Of a DNA stretch of 33,549 bases, positions 8,989-16,430 are shown piece after piece. Below the pieces are notes generated by a model that saw nothing but the letters and a program-made list of their open reading frames with translations, did no database searches and was not told the DNA's origin. The DNA comes from a virus. The DNA is taken from the IMG/VR virus record IMGVR_UViG_3300037140_000288, positions 1 to 33,549 of that record; one strand, given 5' to 3'. A program made the position numbers and the translations under genes. Position 1 is the stretch's first letter. The number at the start of each line of letters is the position of its first letter.

Positions 8989-9900
8989 TTACCCTAAGTA
9001 GTTGAGTCCCTGAGCGTAGTCACCGGCCGTTCCCGGGTCGAGGCCTCCAACTCCGCCGCCTCCGCCGCCACCTTGCATGGCGCCGTACTGCAAACCTGTG
9101 GCGAGTCCGTTCCCGGCTGCTGCCGCTGCCTGTCCACCAAGAGCATTGGTGGCGTTCATTCCACCTTGCTGAATTCCTTGGGCTCCCAAGAGTCCGGACG
9201 TGTAGGAATTGAGTCCCGAGAGCTGCTGGCCTTGTGCCTGCTGTCCGAGACCATAGAGCCCCATCTGCATGGCGTTTTGCTGCTGCTGGTTTTGAAGTTG
9301 GAGCTGAGCCTGCTCTTCGGCGGACTTCTGCTCTAACGCATACTCATTGAGTTGGAGTCCACCAGCTTGGCCGTAAGCCCCAGCTTGCCCACCCATGCCG
9401 AACTGCTGTTGCTGAGCCTGCTGCGTTCCAGCGGCACCTGCGGCACCTGCACCTGCGGTCCCTGCGCCACCCTGTGCGGCGAGCTGCGCTCCACCGACGT
9501 TAGGTCCGCGAGCCCCACCCGCCTGTGCCATAGCGTTTGCCATCGCCTGGCCTTGGCCTTGGTTGTACATGGCGTTGGACGCCGCGGTGTTATTGCCGTA
9601 AGCTTGGTATGCGCCAGCGAGATTATTCAGTCCAGCTTCCGTTCCTTGAAGCTGTTGCTGGCTTTGTGTTTGGTACGGATTCTGGATCTGCGCTGCCTGT
9701 TGCGAATAACCCGCACCAAGTCCGAGAAGATTCTGGGCATTCACCCCAGCTTGATTAATAGCTGCGCCATACTGCTTTTGCGGCGGACCTTGGACGTTAG
9801 GCCCACTTCCCGAAAGAAGATTCTGTATAGCTCCGCCAAATCCTCCGGTGTTTGACCCCGGAAGGACTGTGCCTTGTAGCGAATTGCCCGGTTGTGTCAT
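8989..9900 (-). CDS. Gln/Gly/Ala-rich virion protein, paralogue B (303 aa)
   Basis: The composition is extremely rich in Q, G and A, with runs such as QQAQQQQFGMGGQAG and a C-terminal poly-Gly run. It is clearly a paralogue of the adjacent upstream gene. Both have a near-N-terminal block (GGFGGAIQNLLSGSGPNVQG here, GGIGGMVQGLLSGGGPNIQG there) and a C-terminal block (MGLYGLG...LNSYTSGLLGAQGIQQGG here). It overlaps that paralogue by an ATGA junction and lies 2 bases before the 584-aa gene. Sitting between the tail nozzle and the larger internal proteins, it occupies the slot of T7 gp14. A role in the internal core or ejection apparatus is inferred. Confidence 0.65.
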   Translation of the reverse strand: MTQPGNSLQGTVLPGSNTGGFGGAIQNLLSGSGPNVQGPPQKQYGAAINQAGVNAQNLLGLGAGYSQQAAQIQNPYQTQSQQQLQGTEAGLNNLAGAYQAYGNNTAASNAMYNQGQGQAMANAMAQAGGARGPNVGGAQLAAQGGAGTAGAGAAGAAGTQQAQQQQFGMGGQAGAYGQAGGLQLNEYALEQKSAEEQAQLQLQNQQQQNAMQMGLYGLGQQAQGQQLSGLNSYTSGLLGAQGIQQGGMNATNALGGQAAAAAGNGLATGLQYGAMQGGGGGGGVGGLDPGTAGDYAQGLNYLG

Positions 9901-10775
9901 AACATTAGAGCCATGGCGCCAGCCGTCATAGCGGCGCCTGCTGCTTGGCTTCCGAGTTGATTGGCTGCACCCTGGCCACCCTGTTGAAGCTGCTGGGCTT
10001 GATTCAAACCACTAGTGTAACCGCCCAAAGCGCCCATCTGCTGGCCGTAAGCGTTGAGTCCAAGACCGTAAAGACCGAGCTGCTGCTGGTTTTGCTGGCC
10101 TTGATTTGTTTGCGCATTGGCCGCGTTTTGCATCGCCGACCCTTGCTCAATGCCGTACTGGCCCTGTTGCAACTGCCCAAGCTGCCCGTAAACTTGGCCT
10201 TGGCCTTGAAGAGCCTGAGCAATTTGTTGCTGCCTAATTTGCTGAGATACCGCTGGGGCAGTCGCTTGGAGCATACCGCCCTGCTGCTGAGCTGCTCTTC
10301 CAGCACCGGCCTGAGCTGCCGCTCCACCCTGAGCACTATGAGCCAAGGCCTGCTGCTGGGCCTCTGTGTTATTCATTCCCGTTTGGTACTGCTGCTGGGC
10401 GAGCGTGGGCTGGTTTCCCGAGATAATATCTTGGTACTGCCCGAGGACACCTCCGAGCGAGTTCTCGGTACCGGCAATTTGGCCCTGCGACTGACCCTGA
10501 AATTGGTTATTTATGGTGGGGGCTGCCTGGTTGTAACCCGCGGCGCCGTTGAAGAACGCGGCGCCCTGGTTTCCCGTATTGGTCGCTATGTTTCCATAGG
10601 CCTGTCCAGAGGGTCCCTGAATATTTGGACCTCCTCCTGAGAGAAGACCTTGAACCATCCCACCAATGCCGCCAGAATACTTCGGTCCAATCCCCTGCGA
10701 GAGGCTGGATGGATTTTGCGAGCCGCCCATCCCATTGGAGCCGCCAACTTGACCGAATTGGATAGGATTACTCAT
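9897..10775 (-). CDS. Gln/Gly/Ala-rich virion protein, paralogue A (292 aa)
   Basis: This is the sister of the 303-aa protein just downstream, sharing the LLSGGGPNIQGPSGQAYG and QQLGLYGLG...LGGYTSGLNQAQQLQQGG blocks in the same order. The middle is Gln-rich and probably helical (QQIRQQQIAQALQGQGQVYG). The C-terminus differs, ending in a hydrophobic helix (AAGAAMTAGAMALML) that could touch a membrane. The ATG at 10775 stands head-to-head with a plus-strand HNH gene starting at 10793. Its stop overlaps the next start by ATGA. The tandem arrangement indicates duplication and divergence, perhaps into two subunits of one assembly. The function, an internal virion or ejection protein, is inferred from order. 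Confidence 0.65.
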   Translation of the reverse strand: MSNPIQFGQVGGSNGMGGSQNPSSLSQGIGPKYSGGIGGMVQGLLSGGGPNIQGPSGQAYGNIATNTGNQGAAFFNGAAGYNQAAPTINNQFQGQSQGQIAGTENSLGGVLGQYQDIISGNQPTLAQQQYQTGMNNTEAQQQALAHSAQGGAAAQAGAGRAAQQQGGMLQATAPAVSQQIRQQQIAQALQGQGQVYGQLGQLQQGQYGIEQGSAMQNAANAQTNQGQQNQQQLGLYGLGLNAYGQQMGALGGYTSGLNQAQQLQQGGQGAANQLGSQAAGAAMTAGAMALML

Positions 10776-10792
10776 CGGCTGTAATTTCCGGG

Positions 10793-11302
10793 ATGCCCGT
10801 TCCCCCGAATTTCACGTTCTTCAAACATGGCGCCACAAATGGTCACGGTGCTACGCCCGAGTATAAGGCGTGGCAAAACATGAAGACGCGGTGCAAAAAT
10901 CCCAATTTTCATGCATACCATCGCTATGGAGGACGAGGCATCAAAATTTGCTCGCAATGGATGGACGACTTTATCCAATTTCTTCAAGATGTTGGAACTC
11001 GGCCGAGTTCCAAGCATTCGCTTGATAGGTTTCCCAATGCCGATGGAGATTACGAGCCCGGAAACGTTCGTTGGGCAACGCGTTTTGAGCAAGCCCATGG
11101 ATGCTCTCATGCGAAACTCGACGATTGGGATGTGAAGTTCATTGAATTGTGGCTTCGTCGGGGTTTTTCTCGGAATCAAATCTCGAAGAGCTTTGGAGTC
11201 ACTAACCGCGCGATAAAATTGCGCCTTATCAACGCCGACCGGCAACAGGCACTTGCTGCCACATTCCCCCCAGAGTGTCAAGATCAAAACAAAGACCAAT
11301 AA
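10793..11302 (+). CDS. Free-standing HNH-type (GGRGI family) endonuclease with C-terminal HTH (169 aa)
   Basis: The product carries the conserved layout of a phage family usually annotated as HNH endonuclease. It has KHGATNGHGATPEYKAW..M..RC at residues 11-34, YGGRGIKICSQW at 45-56, and SLDRFPNADGDYEPGNVRWAT at 76-96. Residues about 110-150 form a helix-turn-helix of resolvase type (LWLRRGFSRNQISKSFGVTN) that may help DNA recognition. It is on the opposite strand to all neighbouring virion genes. It starts 17 bases from the start of the Q-rich paralogue and overlaps the 3' end of the tail nozzle gene by 74 bases. It is homologous to the gene at 16945-17418. It is likely a homing-type mobile gene, not a virion component. 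No clear Shine-Dalgarno was seen. Confidence 0.8.
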   Translation: MPVPPNFTFFKHGATNGHGATPEYKAWQNMKTRCKNPNFHAYHRYGGRGIKICSQWMDDFIQFLQDVGTRPSSKHSLDRFPNADGDYEPGNVRWATRFEQAHGCSHAKLDDWDVKFIELWLRRGFSRNQISKSFGVTNRAIKLRLINADRQQALAATFPPECQDQNKDQ

Positions 11303-14300
11303 AACGCATCCCTTGACCTGAATTTGGGGTGGTTGGGACTGTGTCGAACACAGTAATTTGTGCGCTCATACACATATTAAATTGACCAGCTGTATAAAAT
11401 TGCACATTTCCTTGAATGGGGAGAAATTGCAGATCAGTATCATTCCAGAGAGAAGTTTGTACGACTGCTGGATCGTAATTGATGCTCAAATTCATTTGTA
11501 AGCCGCAAGCATCATTTTGGATTCCCATAAATTGGATCCATTTGAGCTGCTGGTAATTCTCCAATTGGACCTTCACCCAAGCGGTGGAGACCGAGGTCGT
11601 GACGAAATGAGTAGCGCCACTGGCGTCCTGGTCGTAATAAGCTTCCGCATCTGTCGGCAGATGCTCTTGCCAAAGATTCCCGTCCTGCGTTTGAAGCGTG
11701 AACTGCGATGGAACTTCGTACGTTTGCACCGCTGAAATGACGGGTGATGTGAGCTGCGCGTAAATATGCGTTGTCCACTGCTTTAGCAGGTAGTCGTAAA
11801 TGATAGCGATGGAAGACTCACCATTCGTGCATGTGAATCTGACCTGTGTTGAATCCGGAACGAGTGTCGCGGAAGTAACGAGCGGGAAATCCCGCAAAGT
11901 GTCGACCACGTTGACGCCGATGAAACTGACCGAACATCCGCGATCGAGTAAATAGATGCCGTTCTCAGCGCGGAACATGAGACCGACCGGCGTGAGCACT
12001 AGCGATTGCCAAGTGACGCAACCCACGTCCGAAGCGACCTTCTGCGGGATAGTCCAGTCAGAACCCTGGCCCGTTTGCGCGGGCCCATCTCCATACATAA
12101 TCCAAATCGAATGATCCTTGAAGGCTACGAATTTATCGTCGAGTGAAGCAATCTGCGTAATATCGCCGCCCTCAGGGAATGGAACAATGAGCGCTTCGTT
12201 GTATCCCGGAGCTAGACTGGCCGATGCCTGCTTCGTGAACCAGACGTTTCTGAGCGTCTCGTCAACAATCGCGTACCGGGACCTGTGAACACATCCGAAC
12301 GCGGGAGAAGGCGGGATGACGTTGTCGAGAACGCCGCCCGTGATGTACATGACGCTCGAAACTTGAAGGTCTTGATCGGATTGAGAATCCGGACCGTAAA
12401 GCGTGTAAGGCTGAATCGTGTTCGACACTTGAACGCGTGCGAGGAAGAAGAATGTCGGGCCACCATCAGTCGTTCGGAAAATGTCCGCGTAGACTTGGCC
12501 TGGAATAGACAAGTCTCTCCAAGTCGCGGAGTAATTGAGGATGTGGAGGTTAATTGCCTCTCCTCCATGCGGCGTGACGCCCTGACCACCGTTCATTGGG
12601 ACGGGAGCACTTCGATGAAGAAGACCGGCCGCGTCCATGAAGCTGTAACAAATGAAGTAAGAATAAGTCCCCGTGAAGGTCGCGGTGTTTCCATCAGTCG
12701 TGACGTAAGAAAACTCGGGGTAATAGAAAAATGAGTCTTCGAATGCTGTAAGAGAATCGGCCACCATGGAGACACCACCTGTTAGGTGGAGTTCTCCGAG
12801 AAGTTCTGAGGGGCCGTAGATGTTGTCGAGTGACGCCTTATCAAAATAGAAATCGGTCATCCAGTTTTGCTGCGCTGGACCTCCAAAGCTCGAAATGTCC
12901 GGAGCGTTTGTAATGACGCCAACCGCCTGCTGCGTAGATAGGATTTGAGGTCCTTGCGAACAAAAAGGGAGTTTTCCTAAGTCTTCGAAATTGAGAATCG
13001 TGAAACTCGACGAGAAGACCTGTCTTGGAGCGACTGTGGCAACCGGCAAAACGGTTGTGGCGTTCGTTCCCGACTGATTGAGCAAGTTACGGAACTGCAT
13101 CAAATAAAGGGTAACCTGCTGCGACGAAGGGTCGGACGGCATCGTGCCGCCCTGTTCGTAGAGGTTCAAATAAGCGGGCTGGTAGACTTGCGGCCCGGTT
13201 GCGGTCTGGATAGTGAAACTTCTCGCTACGGGAACGTATCCACAAGGCCAGTGTCCCGAAGAAAATCTTGTGCCGTCATCGAGAAAGACGTTCCAACCGC
13301 CAGCAACCGTGTTGATGGAGATTGGATTTACGCTTGGAGCGACCGTGTACGTGTAGTTGTAGAGGAACGAATTTGCTTCAATGCGTACGAGACCGGCTGG
13401 AAGGAATCCCGTTGGTTGGGCGGCGATAATGTTTTGCGGTCCTCCCAATTGAGGAACGAGAGCCGTACTTCCATCGTACTGCTGATACCAGTTGGATGTA
13501 TTTCCAGCGCCAGCTCCCGGGGTGTCTTTTTCGGTCCATGACACCCACGTGTGTTCAAGAGCGCCGAATGTGCTAGCGATATAAATTGGATATAGAATGT
13601 AATTGCCACTTGCAATAGTTTGAAGCGTCGTTACAACTGCGGGCGTCGTCGGAAGATGATATTCGACGTTGATTGTGTGACTATTGAGGAATGGTGGAAC
13701 AGAGTACGCAATGACGAATCCTCCTGCGGGATCGTCGACCATCGGCACCATGTCGGCGCCGTTCCCTGAACCCGCTGGCGCAACGGCACCCTGAGCGGTC
13801 CAAGCATTCGTTGCTGGATCGTAATAGAATAAATCGATCTCGCCACCGAGTATACCCGTGAAATGCTGCGTGAACAGCATGAGCTGCTTTCCAGGGGGCG
13901 CGGTCGGCTGCCAGAAAAGTGAAATGATGGGATTTCCCGGAGTCTGAATGAGTGTGGGCTCTAGAATAATATCGCCAGTCTCTACGTCGTAAACTGACGA
14001 GGAAACATTCACGATGTTCGTCGGATCGGGCGATAGATATACGAGCACCCGAAGAAGATGCCCGTTGTAGAACATGTCGGCCGCGTACGGGGGCTCTCCC
14101 GATTGAGTGGCCGTAACGGGCCTTCGAATAGGTTTGACGGCTGGAAGAGCGGCAACTCCAACGCAACCCTCATATGCTGTCGAATAAGTATAGAGCCCGC
14201 CGGGCTGCATCACGGACAAATCTGCATGGCTCCAAGCGGCCAGACGATTTCCGGATGTTATCGCCCTCTGCGAACCCCCAGCAACGAGTGTGTTGGGAAG

Positions 14301-14456
14301 GTGTTCTAGGCCGAGCCTCTTGTCTACCGCACCAACCTTCGTGAAATTGCCATTAACGATGGAGATCTGGTTTTGGTTGGGATCAAGATACTGGGCCGCC
14401 AGCTTTTCGTTGAGTCCCCCTGAAAAGGGAAAGTTGAGCTGGCGAGCATCAACCAT
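11229..14456 (-). CDS. Tail nozzle / tail tubular protein B-type (DNA stabilisation) protein (1075 aa)
   Basis: The N-terminus (MVDARQLNFPFSGGLNEKLAAQYLDPNQNQ...VGAVDKRLGLEHL) has the SGGLN-x-n-L-D-P...x-K-R-x-G signature of phage tail nozzle, gp12 or P22 gp10-like stabilisation proteins. The body is beta-rich with repeated aromatic and Gly strands, as in beta-propeller nozzle proteins. The region WFTKQASASLAPGYNEALIVPFPEGGDITQIASLDDKFVAFKDHSIWIMYGDGP (about 715-770) is a typical blade pattern. It follows the tail tubular A-like gene, as in T7 (11 then 12). ATG 14456 faces an HNH gene at 14470. The last 24 codons are antisense to another HNH gene. The size is larger than T7 gp12 (about 800 aa). 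Confidence 0.75.
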   Translation of the reverse strand: MVDARQLNFPFSGGLNEKLAAQYLDPNQNQISIVNGNFTKVGAVDKRLGLEHLPNTLVAGGSQRAITSGNRLAAWSHADLSVMQPGGLYTYSTAYEGCVGVAALPAVKPIRRPVTATQSGEPPYAADMFYNGHLLRVLVYLSPDPTNIVNVSSSVYDVETGDIILEPTLIQTPGNPIISLFWQPTAPPGKQLMLFTQHFTGILGGEIDLFYYDPATNAWTAQGAVAPAGSGNGADMVPMVDDPAGGFVIAYSVPPFLNSHTINVEYHLPTTPAVVTTLQTIASGNYILYPIYIASTFGALEHTWVSWTEKDTPGAGAGNTSNWYQQYDGSTALVPQLGGPQNIIAAQPTGFLPAGLVRIEANSFLYNYTYTVAPSVNPISINTVAGGWNVFLDDGTRFSSGHWPCGYVPVARSFTIQTATGPQVYQPAYLNLYEQGGTMPSDPSSQQVTLYLMQFRNLLNQSGTNATTVLPVATVAPRQVFSSSFTILNFEDLGKLPFCSQGPQILSTQQAVGVITNAPDISSFGGPAQQNWMTDFYFDKASLDNIYGPSELLGELHLTGGVSMVADSLTAFEDSFFYYPEFSYVTTDGNTATFTGTYSYFICYSFMDAAGLLHRSAPVPMNGGQGVTPHGGEAINLHILNYSATWRDLSIPGQVYADIFRTTDGGPTFFFLARVQVSNTIQPYTLYGPDSQSDQDLQVSSVMYITGGVLDNVIPPSPAFGCVHRSRYAIVDETLRNVWFTKQASASLAPGYNEALIVPFPEGGDITQIASLDDKFVAFKDHSIWIMYGDGPAQTGQGSDWTIPQKVASDVGCVTWQSLVLTPVGLMFRAENGIYLLDRGCSVSFIGVNVVDTLRDFPLVTSATLVPDSTQVRFTCTNGESSIAIIYDYLLKQWTTHIYAQLTSPVISAVQTYEVPSQFTLQTQDGNLWQEHLPTDAEAYYDQDASGATHFVTTSVSTAWVKVQLENYQQLKWIQFMGIQNDACGLQMNLSINYDPAVVQTSLWNDTDLQFLPIQGNVQFYTAGQFNMCMSAQITVFDTVPTTPNSGQGMRFIGLCFDLDTLGGMWQQVPVAGRR

Positions 14457-14469
14457 TGTAAGCTCTTCC

Positions 14470-14871
14470 GTGGAAAAGCTCTGGAAAAAAGCCCGATTGT
14501 CGCTGTGGGTTCATGAATGTTGGCCGATTATCACTCGAAGGCGGGATTATGGCCAGCAAGTTGTCGGTGATAAAACAGAACGAACCCACCGAATCGCCTT
14601 TTTCTTGTCTCGTGGACGATGGCCGATACCACAAGCCCTTCATTCGTGTGACAATCGACGTTGCGTTAACCCCCATCATCTGTTCGAAGGAACGAATGCA
14701 GACAATGTCAGAGACAAGGTAAAGAAAGGCCGTCAACGACGAAAGCTCTCCAATGAGCAAATAACTGATCTGCTCCAACGCTTTGCTAGTGGCGAGGCAA
14801 AGAGATCCCTTGCCCGATTCTTTCAGATCAGCCCGACTGCTGTGCGTTGGATTTTGGCTCATCATCAGTAG
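14470..14871 (+). CDS. HNH endonuclease (HNH_3-like) with C-terminal HTH (133 aa)
   Basis: The core ALHSCDNRRCVNPHHLFEGT (residues about 75-94) is a classic HNH motif of the HNH_3 type. It is preceded by the CW...YGQ strand (residues 16-29) and THRIAFFLSRGRWPIP. The tail (LSNEQITDLLQRFASGEAKRSLARFFQISPTAVRWIL) is a helix-turn-helix. GTG 14470 is chosen because the family usually begins a few residues before the FW/LW-x-K segment (VEKLWKKARL), and earlier codons are antisense to the nozzle gene. No strong ribosome site supports it. The gene faces the nozzle start (13 bases between) and its stop overlaps that of the 156-aa gene by 7 bases. It belongs to a different HNH subfamily from the other two in this window, so it came separately. 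It is likely a homing-type element. Confidence 0.75.
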   Translation: MEKLWKKARLSLWVHECWPIITRRRDYGQQVVGDKTERTHRIAFFLSRGRWPIPQALHSCDNRRCVNPHHLFEGTNADNVRDKVKKGRQRRKLSNEQITDLLQRFASGEAKRSLARFFQISPTAVRWILAHHQ

Positions 14872-15335
14872 CACATAATATCGGCCATCACAGTTTGACC
14901 AGGGAAGGCTGTAACCTGCGTCCAAATCTGGATTTGGAGCTCATCGAGCTTGGAGTTGCTGTTAGGAATCAGCGTGTGCGCGGTCACATAACCGCCGTAA
15001 ACCGCATGGATTTGGTATCCCGTGAACGGTTGCGACAGCCCATGCGCGATAATGTTCGGTGTCGCTCCGTTCGGAGGACAGTTGGAGAGCGTGACGCCCT
15101 GTTGAAGTTTGCCGAACGCGGCAGGATTTGAACCCGACTGCTGCGTCGCCGCCGTGATGTTTTTCTGAATAGCTTGAAAGGCTCTAGCTTGTTCGGGCGG
15201 CATCCCAACCAAGGGCTCAATTCCCTGCGCCGGACCCTTGATCAGCTGAACTGGCGTCGGAACCTTCCGAGCCAAACCGAAATTGTTCACGGTGCCAAAC
15301 GGCTGGTTTTTTACTTGATTTCCTAATTTGGGCAT
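14865..15335 (-). CDS. Hypothetical tail/neck-associated protein (156 aa)
   Basis: The N-terminal 90 residues look helical or disordered. The C-terminal part (VTLSNCPPNGATPNIIAHGLSQPFTGYQIHAVYGGYV...TVMADIMCY) follows a small beta-sandwich pattern (P-x-x-I-x-H-G-L-x-x-P-x-G) found in many minor phage structural proteins near the tail or fibre genes. ATG 15335 has only a weak GTGAG ribosome site, and the gene overlaps a possible small membrane ORF (15217-15408) in another frame. Its stop overlaps the plus-strand HNH gene by 7 bases. It lies between the tail A-like and nozzle genes, so a neck or tail accessory role is likely. The exact function is unknown. Confidence 0.6.
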   Translation of the reverse strand: MPKLGNQVKNQPFGTVNNFGLARKVPTPVQLIKGPAQGIEPLVGMPPEQARAFQAIQKNITAATQQSGSNPAAFGKLQQGVTLSNCPPNGATPNIIAHGLSQPFTGYQIHAVYGGYVTAHTLIPNSNSKLDELQIQIWTQVTAFPGQTVMADIMCY

Positions 15336-15408
15336 GAAGACTCACTATCAGTCCTGTTTGGACCAGAGCGATGCCTGCCAAACAGTAATGAATGAGAGCG
15401 TCGCTCAT
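15217..15408 (-). CDS. Possible small single-span membrane protein, overlapping frame (63 aa)
   Basis: The ATG at 15408 overlaps the stop of the tail A-like gene as ATGA, the same coupling used by confirmed neighbours. The product begins MSDALIHYCLAGIALVQTGL, a hydrophobic span at residues about 5-25, followed by a basic RKSSKK and a hydrophilic Ser/Gly tail. Its 3' 119 bases overlap the 156-aa gene in a different frame. Without it, 72 bases between those genes would be non-coding in an otherwise tightly packed operon. Small one-span proteins include some phage holins and pinholins, and no other lysis gene was recognised here, but no lysis function is shown. The ORF may be fortuitous. Confidence 0.35.
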   Translation of the reverse strand: MSDALIHYCLAGIALVQTGLIVSLHAQIRKSSKKPAVWHREQFRFGSEGSDASSADQGSGAGN

Positions 15409-16124
15409 CACATCCAATCCGCATCGTCAGTCGCAATCTCATGCACGACTTCGGCGGTCTGCATGTCACGCCTTGGTGCCATCGCGCGGATGCGTTCCTT
15501 TTGCTCTGCCTTTCGAGCGTCGAACACTTGAATCATGTCCATGCGGCCCGTTTTGAGCAAGCACTTGATGGCGGCGTCGAGGATAACGTACTCCTCCCAG
15601 CCGTTGATCGAGTCGAATGTGTCCGACGGGTTGAAGAGCTGCGGGCTCGTGGGAACGTAATTGATTTGTACTGAAAATGTGCTTTGGGGAGCGGGTACAA
15701 AGACGATGTTTCCGGCCCAGAGCTGGTAGAAGATCGGCGTATCAAAGAGCCACCCCACGGGATACCAGCGGAACATGTTGCGCTGCTCTTCTTGAAAAGC
15801 GCGACATGAAATAACCTGGTTTGGAGTAATGAAAACGTCACAACTCGTGAGAGAAACGAAATCAGGTGGCAGCGGATAGTAACTGCCAACTGGTGGATTT
15901 TGTGCACCTTGGTACGCCTGCGTCGGAATGGTCTGGAATGGATAGATCGACCGGAAGTACTGGCCGCCCCAAGTCGTTCCTCGAACTTCGTCGTACCACT
16001 CCGCGAGCGATCCGTTGATATATCCGGTCAGCTCTTGATCTGTGATGAAAGCCGTCGCGCCTTCGAGATTTGTTCTCTGGCGCACCGTCTGCATCATCGA
16101 AACAAGACTGACCGGATATGCCAT
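15408..16124 (-). CDS. Tail tubular protein A-type / head-tail adaptor (238 aa)
   Basis: The N-terminus (SLVSMMQTVRQRTNLEGATAFITDQELTGYINGSLAEWYDEV) has the pattern of podoviral gatekeeper or adaptor proteins: helix, QRxNxE, then an ITDxELxxYIN-x-S-x-x-E-x-Y helix. The middle is beta-rich (YPLPPDFVSLTSCDVFITPN, PIFYQLWAGNIVFVPAPQ), and the C-terminal helix (WEEYVILDAAIKCLLKTGR, ARKAEQKERIRAMAPRRD) is also typical. It would form the ring below the portal, to which the nozzle attaches. It lies 5 bases downstream of the 96-aa acidic gene and upstream of the nozzle gene. The order portal, scaffold, capsid, adaptor, nozzle is the T7 gene 8-12 order. Confidence 0.8.
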   Translation of the reverse strand: MAYPVSLVSMMQTVRQRTNLEGATAFITDQELTGYINGSLAEWYDEVRGTTWGGQYFRSIYPFQTIPTQAYQGAQNPPVGSYYPLPPDFVSLTSCDVFITPNQVISCRAFQEEQRNMFRWYPVGWLFDTPIFYQLWAGNIVFVPAPQSTFSVQINYVPTSPQLFNPSDTFDSINGWEEYVILDAAIKCLLKTGRMDMIQVFDARKAEQKERIRAMAPRRDMQTAEVVHEIATDDADWM

Positions 16125-16129
16125 TTGGT

Positions 16130-16420
16130 TTACTCGGCGGCTTCTTCTTCCTCAGGTTCAGCCGCTTCCTCTTCCGGGGACTCGGCCGCTTCCTCTTCGG
16201 GAGATTCAGCTGCACCAGCGGCCACGTCGCTCATCGTCTGAAAACACCTGCCGAGCGCTGCTGCATCGTCAGCTTTGATAGCAGCGAGCATTTCCTTAGC
16301 AGAAGATTCCATGTGCTGGCCGAGACTCTTTCCACCAGAGTCATCTTCCTTCGCGTCGTCCGCTGCCGGTCCACCCATCGGTTTCCCAATGAGCAAGGCT
16401 GCAATACCCTTCTTGTCCAT
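16130..16420 (-). CDS. Small acidic protein with C-terminal Glu-rich repeats (96 aa)
   Basis: ATG 16420 has a strong AAGGAGG site 5 bases upstream that overlaps the stop of the previous gene. Residues 1-10 are hydrophobic/basic (MDKKGIAALLIGK). Residues about 31-67 form a helix (SLGQHMESSAKEMLAAIKADDAAALGRCFQTMSDV). The last 25 residues are three near copies of E-S/-P-E-E-E-A-A. The helical block resembles small phage head-region proteins of unknown role. The acidic tail could mimic DNA charge or hold basic partners, which is speculation. It lies between a possible capsid-associated protein and the adaptor gene, 5 bases before the latter. Confidence 0.65.
   Translation of the reverse strand: MDKKGIAALLIGKPMGGPAADDAKEDDSGGKSLGQHMESSAKEMLAAIKADDAAALGRCFQTMSDVAAGAAESPEEEAAESPEEEAAEPEEEEAAE
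16133..16207 (-). repeat. 24-base tandem repeats encoding the acidic tail
   Basis: Two near-identical 24-base units encode ESPEEEAA, followed by a third diverged unit encoding EPEEEEAA and a final E, directly before the stop. Unit number may vary between relatives by slippage. Confidence 0.65.
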
Positions 16421-16430
16421 TGCAACCTCC

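Noticed and set aside
10772-11299. Minus-strand 175-codon frame opposite the first HNH gene
   Set aside because: It has no family signature and is antisense to a well-conserved HNH protein; it is a shadow frame.
12285-12734. Plus-strand 149-codon frame opposite the nozzle gene
   Set aside because: The composition (Arg/Val/Glu-rich, no motif) is typical of an antisense shadow, and the nozzle frame is continuous through it.
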